Part shown: positions 17,698-26,077 of the stretch, piece by piece
Position numbering within the stretch: the first letter of the stretch is position 1
Layout: each line of letters begins with the position of its first letter
Source of the DNA: Bacteroidota bacterium
GTDB taxonomy: Bacteria > Bacteroidota > Bacteroidia > Bacteroidales > GCA-2748055
Assembly (NCBI GenBank): GCA_024244665.1
Contig: JAAEOI010000061.1
Coordinates: 38,496 to 102,495, forward strand
DNA length: 64,000 nt
Reading direction: 5' to 3'
Made by a program: the position numbers and the translations under genes
Notes under the pieces: generated by a model
What the model was told of the DNA's origin: nothing
Seen by the model: the letters and a program-made list of their open reading frames with translations, nothing else
The model's database searches: none

Positions 17698-17713
17698 TGT
17701 TCCACGTGGAACT
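17698..17713. promoter_or_regulatory. parS: parS-like ParB-binding site
   Basis: TGTTCCACGTGGAACT matches the bacterial parS consensus TGTTnCACGTGnAACA at 15 of 16 positions (last base differs); the inner 14 bases are a perfect palindrome. It lies between the mnmG stop and the apt start, overlapping two bases of the stop codon. parS sites near mnmG (gidA) and the origin are common in bacteria. None of the other CACGTG words I noticed in the window has flanks that fit the consensus. Confidence 0.75.
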
Positions 17714-19586
17714 ATCTGCCCATATAAATTAATAACACGCTTATGTCACTTGGAGAAACACCTGAAATTCTCGATGCCTGTCCTATATTCCGTGGACGAA
17801 TCCTGGACAATTTTTGCCTGGCTTCGGTTGAAATGCTTTTCAATATATTATAATCAAAGTATTCATCAAGCTTAATTTTCTCCAATCTTTTAATCTTATC
17901 AGCCATCTGTCTTTCTCTGCTTATGTATCCTTCATACTTAATAGAAATCTCTACTGATTCAATTACCTCCTCTACCCGGCTTCTACAAGCTTCGCTTATC
18001 TCCTTCAATTCCGGGATAAGGGAGATCAGATCTTTAAGCCGAACCTGAGGCCTCCTGGTCACATCAATCAATTTCATTTTCTGCTTCAGGGGAGATGTTC
18101 CCACGTTTTCCAATAATTCATTTATCTCCTCCGGGGCTATACTGAGATTCTTAAGAACATCCTCGAATCGCTTAATCAAATCTCTCTTCTCCTTCAAAAG
18201 ATCGATCCTCTCCTTTCCAGCCAGGCCTATCTCAGCACTAAGTTCAGAAAGTCTTTCATCTGCATTATCCTGCCTTAGCAGAATCCTGTATTCGGCCCTG
18301 GAGGTAAACATCCGGTAAGGTTCATCCACACCTTTGGTCACCAGATCATCAATCAAAACTCCGATATAAGCCTGGTCACGTCCAAGTACAAACTCCTGGT
18401 CCCCGAGAATTTTCAGGCTTGCATTGATCCCGGCCATCAATCCCTGTGCGGCAGCTTCTTCATATCCCGTTGTTCCGTTCACCTGTCCGGCAAAATAGAG
18501 ATTCGCAAGGTTCCTTGTTTCAAGAGTATGATAAAGCTGTGTTGGAGGATAGTAGTCATATTCGATCGCATAGCCCGGCCTGAAAATCTTAACATCCTCG
18601 AGGCCCTCAATTTCCTTCATTGCCTTATATTGAACAGCCCATGGAAGTGAGGAGGAGAAACCATTAATATAGTATTCAACCGTAGTAAAACCCTCAGGCT
18701 CCAGGAAAAGCTGGTGTTCCTCTTTATCAGAAAAAGTAACAATTTTATCTTCGATACTGGGACAATACCTGGGGCCAATACTCTCAATACTTCCATTGAA
18801 CATGGGACTCTCATTAAAACCTCTCTCCAGCTCCGAATGAACAGTCAGATTGGTATAGGCAATATAGCAGCTTCTATGCGAAGTATAATCTACATCATAA
18901 TCAAGGAAACTGAACTTCCTACCCTCCGACTCTCCCTCTTGCTTCTGCAACTTATTAAAATCAATACTTCTTCCATCGAGTCGAGCAGAGGTGCCCGTTT
19001 TCATCCTCCCTACTTCAAATCCATGTTCTCTAAGTTGTTCGCTAATTCCTGAAGCAGGAGGTTCCCCCATCCGACCACCCTCCATCTTCACGCCCCCAAC
19101 ATGCATCAATCCATTGATAAATGTACCAGCAGTAAGGATTACCTTTTTAGCTCTGAATTCAATGCCCATCAAGGTAATAACTCCCTTAACAGCAGAGCCT
19201 TCAATAACCAGACTTACAACCTTGTCCTGCCAGAATTCGAGGCTTTTAACACTCTCCAGCATCTTCCTCCACTCCAGGGTAAACAGAGTTCTGTCACACT
19301 GAGCCCGGGGGCTCCACATGGCTGGTCCTTTACTTCTGTTCAATAATCTGTATTGAATCATAGATAAATCGGTGGCAATACCAGAATACCCACCAATGGC
19401 GTCTATCTCTCTCACTATCTGACCCTTAGCTACGCCACCCATTGCAGGATTGCACGACATAGAGGCAAATTTGGTCATATCCATAGTGATCAGGAGTGTT
19501 TTACTACCCAAATTGCCGGCAGCAGCAGCAGCTTCACAACCGGCGTGACCGCCGCCAACCACAATTACATCATATTCCTGAATCAT
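17712..19586 (-). CDS. mnmG: tRNA uridine-5-carboxymethylaminomethyl modification enzyme MnmG
   Basis: FAD enzyme that, with MnmE, modifies U34 of several tRNAs; 624 residues, normal length. The FAD loop is VVVGGGHAGCEAA at residues 9-21. Family signatures are present: MSCNPAMGGVAKG, SRAEYRILLRQDNAD, GYEEAAAQGLMAG. Both active-site cysteines, in MSCNPA and HRSCYIAYTN, are kept. It lies one base after ybeY. Confidence 0.98.
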   Translation of the reverse strand: MIQEYDVIVVGGGHAGCEAAAAAGNLGSKTLLITMDMTKFASMSCNPAMGGVAKGQIVREIDAIGGYSGIATDLSMIQYRLLNRSKGPAMWSPRAQCDRTLFTLEWRKMLESVKSLEFWQDKVVSLVIEGSAVKGVITLMGIEFRAKKVILTAGTFINGLMHVGGVKMEGGRMGEPPASGISEQLREHGFEVGRMKTGTSARLDGRSIDFNKLQKQEGESEGRKFSFLDYDVDYTSHRSCYIAYTNLTVHSELERGFNESPMFNGSIESIGPRYCPSIEDKIVTFSDKEEHQLFLEPEGFTTVEYYINGFSSSLPWAVQYKAMKEIEGLEDVKIFRPGYAIEYDYYPPTQLYHTLETRNLANLYFAGQVNGTTGYEEAAAQGLMAGINASLKILGDQEFVLGRDQAYIGVLIDDLVTKGVDEPYRMFTSRAEYRILLRQDNADERLSELSAEIGLAGKERIDLLKEKRDLIKRFEDVLKNLSIAPEEINELLENVGTSPLKQKMKLIDVTRRPQVRLKDLISLIPELKEISEACRSRVEEVIESVEISIKYEGYISRERQMADKIKRLEKIKLDEYFDYNILKSISTEARQKLSRIRPRNIGQASRISGVSPSDISVLLIYMGR

Positions 19587-19587
19587 T

Positions 19588-20013
19588 TTACTCCTCTTTC
19601 AACCACAAATGTAATGCATCATTTTCCAATTTCCGCATCACCTTCTTCTCAGCCTCGCTTGCATCATTATAAGCAATAAGATGCAGTACTCCGTGAACCA
19701 TGACCCTTCTAAGCTCATCATCAAAACTTTCACTGTAGGATTCAGCATTAATCCTCACCTGGTCAACACTGATAAATACATCTCCAGAAATATGATCCTC
19801 TTCCGAATAATCGAAGGTAATCACATCAGTAAAACAATCGTGGTATAAATACTCCCGGTTCATATCCCTGAGAGAGGGATTCGAAGTGAATATAAAATTG
19901 ATTGAACCGGTAACCCTTTCATGAGCAGAAACACAGCTCCTTATCCAGGCTTTATGGAGATTCTTATTCTGTAAGTCAAATTCAATTTTCAGGCTATGAA
20001 AGTGAATGGCCAC
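19588..20013 (-). CDS. ybeY: Endoribonuclease YbeY
   Basis: Single-strand RNase for rRNA maturation and ribosome quality control, 141 residues. The metal motif is reduced: HGVLHLIAYNDAS keeps the first two histidines of HxxxHxxxxxH, but the third position is not histidine. Many Bacteroidota YbeY proteins read D or K there, so this is likely a lineage form. NREYLYHDCFTDVITFDY upstream is typical. It overlaps the ATPase-fold gene by one base and is followed by mnmG. Confidence 0.92.
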   Translation of the reverse strand: MAIHFHSLKIEFDLQNKNLHKAWIRSCVSAHERVTGSINFIFTSNPSLRDMNREYLYHDCFTDVITFDYSEEDHISGDVFISVDQVRINAESYSESFDDELRRVMVHGVLHLIAYNDASEAEKKVMRKLENDALHLWLKEE

Positions 20014-20420
20014 TAGAGTCTGAACTTCAGCACAACAATTCTGCCATCTTCCATATAGAGGATTTCATCGGAGAGACGCTCCATCAAAAATATTCCCCGT
20101 CCATTAATTTTTTCAAGGTTTTCAGGAGCCGTGGGATCAGGAATGTTCATGTGGTCAAAGCCCTGGCCCTGATCCTCTATATGAACCAATAACTCCTTTT
20201 CAATATATTCAATCTCTATCTTTACCTTCTTACCAGGATCAGATTGGTTACCATGGATAATTGCATTGTTAGTGGCTTCCATAGTGGCTACAAGTACATT
20301 TCCATACACTTCATCACTCAAATCCAGTTCAATGGAGAGCTCATCAATCGCCTTTTCCACAATACGAAGATTTGCAATTTCAGAAGGAAAGTTCAGATCT
20401 TTTCTCATAACATATTTCAA
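20013..20420 (-). CDS. Anti-sigma-factor-like ATP-binding protein (HATPase_c, RsbW-type)
   Basis: A 135-residue stand-alone GHKL ATPase domain. The N-box is MEATNNAIIHGN, the G1 box DQGQGFD and the G2 box NGRGIFLM. Such small proteins act as serine kinases or anti-sigma factors in partner-switching pathways, but no anti-anti-sigma (STAS) partner or sigma factor lies nearby. It heads the ybeY-mnmG-apt run. Confidence 0.88.
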   Translation of the reverse strand: MKYVMRKDLNFPSEIANLRIVEKAIDELSIELDLSDEVYGNVLVATMEATNNAIIHGNQSDPGKKVKIEIEYIEKELLVHIEDQGQGFDHMNIPDPTAPENLEKINGRGIFLMERLSDEILYMEDGRIVVLKFRL

Positions 20421-20464
20421 TGGACTCTTCTTATACGGCTATCCATTTGAAAAGTTCCAAAAAT

Positions 20465-21655
20465 CTAATATTTGCTAAGCCAATCCTCCGGGTTAAGGAA
20501 ATTCCTTTCCTGCCACACCTCGAAATGAATCATGGATACCTGATGGGCCTCATCTGTGAAGGCGTCTCCAATGGTCTCCTTGGTAAGAACCTTATCCCCA
20601 CTCTTGACCCTTACCTTTACAACATTCTGATACACTGACAAATACTGTCCATGTCTAATCAAAACTGTGTAGTTAGCACCAGTGATCGCAAATACCTTGG
20701 TTACCTCCCCATCAAATACAGCACGGACCTTTGTGCCAGGTGCGCTGTTAATATCAATGCCATTATTCGATAAACTAGAACCCACCAATCCGGGGAACTC
20801 ATAAAGACCAAAACTTGTGGTAATAATACCCTTGGCCACAGGCCAGGGAAGTTTCCCTTTGTTCTTCCTGAAATCATTCCCCACCAGCACCTGCTCCGGG
20901 GTCATGGCAGCATATACGTTACCTGCACTGACCTTCCTGGCCTCCTCTTCAATAATCCTCCTAATTTCAGATTCAAGCTCCCTGGCTATCCTCTCCTTCT
21001 CTTCTATCTGTTTCTTCAGCCTCGACTCCTGCCTGCGAAGATCCTCTATCATATTGGATTTCTGTCTTCTCTCACCAAGCAGTTTCTCCTGCTCGCCATC
21101 CTTCAGTTCCATCACATCCAGCTTCTCGCTCCTCAACACTTCCAGATTCTTGCTTTTTTGGTCCAGCTCTTTCATAAACAGCTCAATCTGCCTGGCTTTC
21201 TGAACCCTGTACTCACCTATATACTTAAGGTATTTATAACGTTGATATGATTGTGAAATGGAGGACCCGGCCAGAATATACATCATCTTTTCATAGCTGG
21301 TATGATTCCTGTAAGCATAATAGATCAACCTTGCATACTCATGCCTGTTTATCTCATTTTCATCTTCAAGTTTCTCGATTTCCGCCCTCGTAAGCACAAT
21401 ATCGTTGTCAATAATTTTCACCTCCCTCTCAAGGGTAGCGATCAGTTGCGCCCTGGAATTGATCCCCTTTTGAAGCAGTCTGAGCTGCTGTACCGAACCC
21501 ACACGCTTCTGCAAGGTTTTTTTCATCAGTTCCCTGGCCAGCTTAATCTCCTCAAAAGCCTTTTGCTTCTGTGACTGAAGATCCTCCTTAGATTGGCTCT
21601 GCAGTGCAGCAAATGCAACCAGTAACAATACGATTATGCAGATTTGCCTTCTCAT
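20465..21655 (-). CDS. EnvC-like M23 family protein (murein hydrolase activator type)
   Basis: A 396-residue exported protein: signal peptide (ICIIVLLLVAFAALQSQ), a long coiled coil (about 25-250) and a C-terminal LytM/M23 domain. The zinc-binding residues are lost: the HxxxD region reads NNGIDI, and the HxH pair reads MIHFEVW. This matches EnvC, which activates amidases instead of cutting peptidoglycan itself. The same gene order (TPR, DUF4292, EnvC-like) is seen in other Bacteroidota. Likely works at the division septum. Confidence 0.88.
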   Translation of the reverse strand: MRRQICIIVLLLVAFAALQSQSKEDLQSQKQKAFEEIKLARELMKKTLQKRVGSVQQLRLLQKGINSRAQLIATLEREVKIIDNDIVLTRAEIEKLEDENEINRHEYARLIYYAYRNHTSYEKMMYILAGSSISQSYQRYKYLKYIGEYRVQKARQIELFMKELDQKSKNLEVLRSEKLDVMELKDGEQEKLLGERRQKSNMIEDLRRQESRLKKQIEEKERIARELESEIRRIIEEEARKVSAGNVYAAMTPEQVLVGNDFRKNKGKLPWPVAKGIITTSFGLYEFPGLVGSSLSNNGIDINSAPGTKVRAVFDGEVTKVFAITGANYTVLIRHGQYLSVYQNVVKVRVKSGDKVLTKETIGDAFTDEAHQVSMIHFEVWQERNFLNPEDWLSKY

Positions 21656-22413
21656 TAAAAATTAACAAAAGAGTATTTTCTCTGGTTTACATCCATCTTT
21701 ACCTCTATCGACCGGTTATAGGATACCTCTCCTCCTTTTGCAACAATCTCAAATTCATCAACCATGAAATTGGAATAGATAATAAATCCCTCTTCGCCCT
21801 TTTCTCCCATAAAAAATTTTCCTGTCTCGGTCTGCAGATACTCGAATTCTTCCAATAACAGTGTATGACGATCCAGTAAGATATTCTTCTTCAAATGTGG
21901 TTCGTTGAATTGAAATTCCAGGTGAAAAAAATTAGTTTCCTTAGCATCATCAATGTCATCGCAAAGGAAATACCTTGAGACCAGGTTCTGGATATCTGAG
22001 TAGTTGACAGGATTCTGATAACCCAGTCTTCTTCTCACCGGTGACCTGTAAACAATTTTGTTGATGCGGTCGATCACCCTGATGGTATCCCCGTCTACTG
22101 CAGCCCTGATAATCTCAAAACCATTATTTACCGCCGACATATAGATAAGAGAATCTTTAAGGGCGTATATGGTCACCTGAGCCTGGTACCTGCGTTTGCT
22201 GGTAATAAACATAGTCTCTGCCTTACTGATCAGAACACTATTAATGGTATCATAAGCTCCACATAACTCCCCGAGTCCTTTCATACCCACAAGAGCAGGG
22301 GTCTCTGCAGGCTCGACCGGCGCCTCCTTTTCAGTAACCCCACGGCTAACCCCACACTGTGTCAGAACCAGGCCTGACATTAAGTAGAGTGCAAAGTGGA
22401 ATATTCTATTCAT
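21655..22413 (-). CDS. DUF4292 family lipoprotein
   Basis: A 252-residue predicted lipoprotein. The ATG at 22413 gives a type II signal peptide ending in a lipobox (LVLTQC, Cys about residue 20). The open frame runs back to 22467, which would bury the signal, so the shorter start is used; it overlaps the TPR gene stop by eight bases. The rest is beta-rich (KETNFFHLEFQFNEPHL, FMGEKGEEGFIIYSNF), resembling LolA/LolB-like lipoprotein carriers, which is only an inference. It ends on the first base of the EnvC-like gene. Confidence 0.85.
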   Translation of the reverse strand: MNRIFHFALYLMSGLVLTQCGVSRGVTEKEAPVEPAETPALVGMKGLGELCGAYDTINSVLISKAETMFITSKRRYQAQVTIYALKDSLIYMSAVNNGFEIIRAAVDGDTIRVIDRINKIVYRSPVRRRLGYQNPVNYSDIQNLVSRYFLCDDIDDAKETNFFHLEFQFNEPHLKKNILLDRHTLLLEEFEYLQTETGKFFMGEKGEEGFIIYSNFMVDEFEIVAKGGEVSYNRSIEVKMDVNQRKYSFVNF

Positions 22414-24109
22414 TATCTTTCCTGTCAAGCAATTCCATTTTCTCTTCAAGTATCTCCCTGTCTCCACCCAACACCAAAGCTTTTGAATAATAGGTCCGTG
22501 CCACCTTTTTGCTTTTCAATGCTACCTGAATATCTCCGGCATGCTCATTCACGTCTGGATCATTTTCTCCGCCCTTATCCATAGCCATCAGGATATACTT
22601 CTCTGCCTCCTCAAACTCTTCAAGCCTGAAAAGTACCCATGCATAGGTATCCAGAAAGGTAGCATTATCCGGGTTATTATCAATGGCCTTACGGCTCCAG
22701 ATCTTTGCCTCATCCAGCTTTTCTCCCCTTTCTGCAAGGTAGTAAGAGTAATTATTCAATATCATATAATTTTCGGGTTCATCCTCAATCAGTGCTTCAA
22801 AAATGGAGTCTGAAACCGGAAAATCCCCAAGCCTGTAATAGCCTTCTGCAATGAGCATTTTTGCCTGGGAAGCGTACTCTGCCGAAGAAAACCCATCCAT
22901 GCAGATCCCTTCAAAATTATGAATGAGCTCCTGATGCTTATTCAACTCATACAGTCCTATTCCTCTGAAAAACCTGATATCCAGGCTATCAGGATAAATC
23001 TTCATTGCAGTTCCTGTAATAACCACAAGCTCCTCGTTCAATCCTCCGGCATTAGCCAGCAGGATTGCCTGCATATAGAGCGGATAACTGCTGCCACCCT
23101 TCCTCAGGTATGCCTTTAAATGCCAATAGGCCTTATCATAGCTCCTGTGTGTTATATAGAATTCAGAAGCCAATAAGCGGGCATCATGCTCCTCAGGATG
23201 CGACTTAATCAAGACCTCCAGCAGGTTCTCTAACTCCCCAGAGTAGCCTGTAACAAATTTTTCCTCAGAAAAATAGTAGGATAGTATGGCCATTTTCCTG
23301 CGGGCATCAATCATGTTGCTGGTAAATGATTTTGTCAGAAAGATGAAGCAGCTATCGTATTTCTCCCTTTTATTGTAATAATCCGTAAGATTGGTAAGTG
23401 CGAAAATATTGCTGCTATCAACCTCCAGCATATCAAGGTAGTAACGGGCTGCCTTTTCCTCCTTTCCGCTTTTCATACAGAGTTCGGCTGCCACGATCCT
23501 GAATTGAATCGTTTCGGGAAAAAGCACCATCACCTTCTCCAGTTCAAGGAGAGCCAGCTCATACTCCTCGTCACTCTCATAAATAGAGGCTTTTAGAAGG
23601 GTTACCTTTTCACTGAACCCCTTTTCCTTCTCAATTCTTTCAAGGGTTTTAATCGCCTTCTTATGCTTATCCTGACTTAAATATACCGTCGCGAGCTGGT
23701 ACTCCCACTCCACCTCTCTCTGGTCCAATTTTACCTTCTCCTTAAGGATGATCTCCATCTCTTCATATTTCTCTCCGACACCCAGAGCGTTCAGGTAGGC
23801 CAAAACGTACCACTTGTTTCCAGGATCCAGCTCATAGGCCTTCCTAAGATTTGAGGTTGCAAGTTCCACTTGTTTGGACATCAGGTATATTCCCCCCAAT
23901 TCATAATAGGCTACCTGGCAATCGGGTTTCTCCTTAATAACGAGTCTGTATAACTTAACAGCTTCCGATACATTCCCCAGGTTCTTCTGCTTCACCGCCT
24001 CTATAAGGGCATATTGATAATCATTATTCCCCTGCTCATGTTGCCCAAGGGACACCTGACTGGTGAACACCCCCAGAACGACTGCAAAAATATATATAAC
24101 TCTCCTCAT
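22406..24109 (-). CDS. Tetratricopeptide repeat protein
   Basis: A 567-residue exported protein with a signal peptide (VIYIFAVVLGVFTSQVSLGQ) and about ten or more TPR-like helix pairs (for example AVKLYRLVIKEKPDCQVAYYELGGIYL and EYELALLELEKVMVLFP). The last repeats (DNPDNATFLDTYAWVLFRLEEFEEAEKYI) fit the TPR pattern closely. Likely a periplasmic scaffold. It precedes the DUF4292 and EnvC-like genes in the same run, so all three may act in envelope assembly. Confidence 0.9.
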   Translation of the reverse strand: MRRVIYIFAVVLGVFTSQVSLGQHEQGNNDYQYALIEAVKQKNLGNVSEAVKLYRLVIKEKPDCQVAYYELGGIYLMSKQVELATSNLRKAYELDPGNKWYVLAYLNALGVGEKYEEMEIILKEKVKLDQREVEWEYQLATVYLSQDKHKKAIKTLERIEKEKGFSEKVTLLKASIYESDEEYELALLELEKVMVLFPETIQFRIVAAELCMKSGKEEKAARYYLDMLEVDSSNIFALTNLTDYYNKREKYDSCFIFLTKSFTSNMIDARRKMAILSYYFSEEKFVTGYSGELENLLEVLIKSHPEEHDARLLASEFYITHRSYDKAYWHLKAYLRKGGSSYPLYMQAILLANAGGLNEELVVITGTAMKIYPDSLDIRFFRGIGLYELNKHQELIHNFEGICMDGFSSAEYASQAKMLIAEGYYRLGDFPVSDSIFEALIEDEPENYMILNNYSYYLAERGEKLDEAKIWSRKAIDNNPDNATFLDTYAWVLFRLEEFEEAEKYILMAMDKGGENDPDVNEHAGDIQVALKSKKVARTYYSKALVLGGDREILEEKMELLDRKDNE

Positions 24110-24142
24110 GTAAATGATCTCCTTCCTTAATAATAACGAAAC

Positions 24143-24577
24143 CTAACGGTTTCCCGTATGCCCGAATCCCCCGGCACCCCGCTCCGAATCCTCCAGGGTA
24201 TCCACTTCATTCCAGGCTGCCATTTCAACCTTATTGATCACCATCTGGCAAATCCGCTCTCCGCTGTTCACTACAAACTCTTCCCCGGACAGATTTATCA
24301 GGATAATACCTATTTCACCCCTGTAATCAGCATCAATTGTCCCCGGTGTGTTTACAACAGAGATTCCCTTCTTCAGTGCCAATCCGCTTCGTGGCCTTAT
24401 CTGAGCCTCAAATCCAGCTGGTAACTCAATGAAGAGGCCGGTTGGTATCAAGCTGCGCTCCAGCGGCTTCAATACAACAGGTTCTTCCAGGTTAGCCCGC
24501 AGGTCCATTCCCGCCGACAACGGTGTGCTATATCCCGGAAGAGGATTCCCGGAACGGTTTACAATCTTCACTTCCAT
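24143..24577 (-). CDS. dut: Deoxyuridine 5'-triphosphate nucleotidohydrolase
   Basis: dUTPase of 144 residues, which hydrolyses dUTP to dUMP and keeps uracil out of DNA. All five trimeric dUTPase motifs are seen: [39 protein letters not shown] and the C-terminal [10 protein letters not shown] arm. It lies two bases downstream of the flippase gene. Confidence 0.98.
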   Translation of the reverse strand: MEVKIVNRSGNPLPGYSTPLSAGMDLRANLEEPVVLKPLERSLIPTGLFIELPAGFEAQIRPRSGLALKKGISVVNTPGTIDADYRGEIGIILINLSGEEFVVNSGERICQMVINKVEMAAWNEVDTLEDSERGAGGFGHTGNR

Positions 24578-24578
24578 A

Positions 24579-26054
24579 CTATATCTCCTTTTTATACTTC
24601 ATAAATACCGGGCGTTCCATGAACCAAACAAACAGGATGAAACCAATCAACATCAAAAAGCTGGCCAGATCCCTTAGACGCCCAATATCCTGCAAAAATA
24701 GTTCATTGAAAAAATATATCACAAGGGCAACAGCAATATAGGTCAATATTCTGCCTATTTTATAGGGAATGGGATAGTGTCTCCGCGACCAGAGATATGA
24801 AAGCAGTACCATCAGGCTGTAACACAAGAGGTGCCCCCAGGCCGAAGCCACATAACCATAACGGGGAATGAACAGAACGTTCACCACCACCGTCACGGTG
24901 GCCCCAATGATTACCAGTACTGCACCAAACATGGTCTTATTGGTCAATTTGTACCAGATGGAAAGGTTGAAGAAGATCCCCATCACAAGGTTTGCCATGA
25001 GAATGACCGGAACAATATGTGATCCCTCCCTGAAGCCCTGCCCGATGAAGAGGATAAAATAATCCATATATAGATTCACCATCAGGAAAATAACCAGCCC
25101 TGCAGCCACGAAAAAATTCATCACATCGGCGTAAAGCTTCTTTGCATCTTTAGCGGCCGATTGTGCGAAGAAGAAGGGTTCGGCAGCATACTTAAACATC
25201 TGAACAAACAAAGTCATTAATACCGCCATTTTAAAATTCGCTCCATAAATTCCCAATTGCTCCATAGGGAGCTGCTCTGCAGGAATCATATGTTTTAAAA
25301 GGATCCTGTCAAGCGCTTCATTTACAGTTCCGGCAAGTCCGGCCACCAGTAAGGGATAGGAGTATTTCAGAACCTGCTTGAGCATCGTTGCGTCAAAAGA
25401 GTATCGCAGTGCTGCAAAGATTTCCTTCGAAAGTAGTACTAACTTCACCAATGAAGCAACCATGTTGGATATCAACACGTAACCCACACCAATCTCTTCA
25501 TTGTAGAGCATGGAGACAAATTCCAAATCGTTATGCCTGGGGGCATACCAGAGAAAAAAGAGGTTAAGGCCAATATTAACCAACACCTCCGCAATCCTGA
25601 TGATGGCATACTTTAAAGGCTTGTTATTGAGCCGGATTCTTGCAAACGGAATGGCTGTAAAAGCATCCACCCCCACAATTACCGCCAACCACCTGATGTA
25701 ATCAGGGTGATCGCCATAATCTATCCAAGAGCTTATGGAATCACCGAAAAACATTACAGCAGTTACAAAAACAGATGATGTAATCAGCAGCGAGGTGAGA
25801 ACGGTGGTATAGATCCGGCCCTTCTCCCTGGAGTTGCTGGCAAAACGGAAATAGCCCGTCTCCATGCCATATGTAAGGATTACCAGCAAAAAAACCACAT
25901 AGGCATAAAGCTCGGTGATGATTCCGTAGCTTGCCTTTTCAAACACACGGGTATAAAATGGGGTAAGCAAGACGTAGTTCAACAGCCTGGGCAATACAAT
26001 TCCCAGACCATATACGGCCGTCTGACCAAACAACTGCTTAATGGGATTCTTCAA
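24579..26054 (-). CDS. Polysaccharide flippase (Wzx/MOP superfamily)
   Basis: A 491-residue membrane protein with about 12-14 transmembrane helices, starting [31 protein letters not shown], a typical start for the polysaccharide-exporter (MOP) superfamily. It probably flips a lipid-linked sugar chain across the inner membrane. No other polysaccharide genes are adjacent; it sits between dut and the patatin-like gene, as in several Bacteroidota genomes. Confidence 0.88.
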   Translation of the reverse strand: MKNPIKQLFGQTAVYGLGIVLPRLLNYVLLTPFYTRVFEKASYGIITELYAYVVFLLVILTYGMETGYFRFASNSREKGRIYTTVLTSLLITSSVFVTAVMFFGDSISSWIDYGDHPDYIRWLAVIVGVDAFTAIPFARIRLNNKPLKYAIIRIAEVLVNIGLNLFFLWYAPRHNDLEFVSMLYNEEIGVGYVLISNMVASLVKLVLLSKEIFAALRYSFDATMLKQVLKYSYPLLVAGLAGTVNEALDRILLKHMIPAEQLPMEQLGIYGANFKMAVLMTLFVQMFKYAAEPFFFAQSAAKDAKKLYADVMNFFVAAGLVIFLMVNLYMDYFILFIGQGFREGSHIVPVILMANLVMGIFFNLSIWYKLTNKTMFGAVLVIIGATVTVVVNVLFIPRYGYVASAWGHLLCYSLMVLLSYLWSRRHYPIPYKIGRILTYIAVALVIYFFNELFLQDIGRLRDLASFLMLIGFILFVWFMERPVFMKYKKEI

Positions 26055-26077
26055 TGTGGCGGTAAAAGTACTATTTT

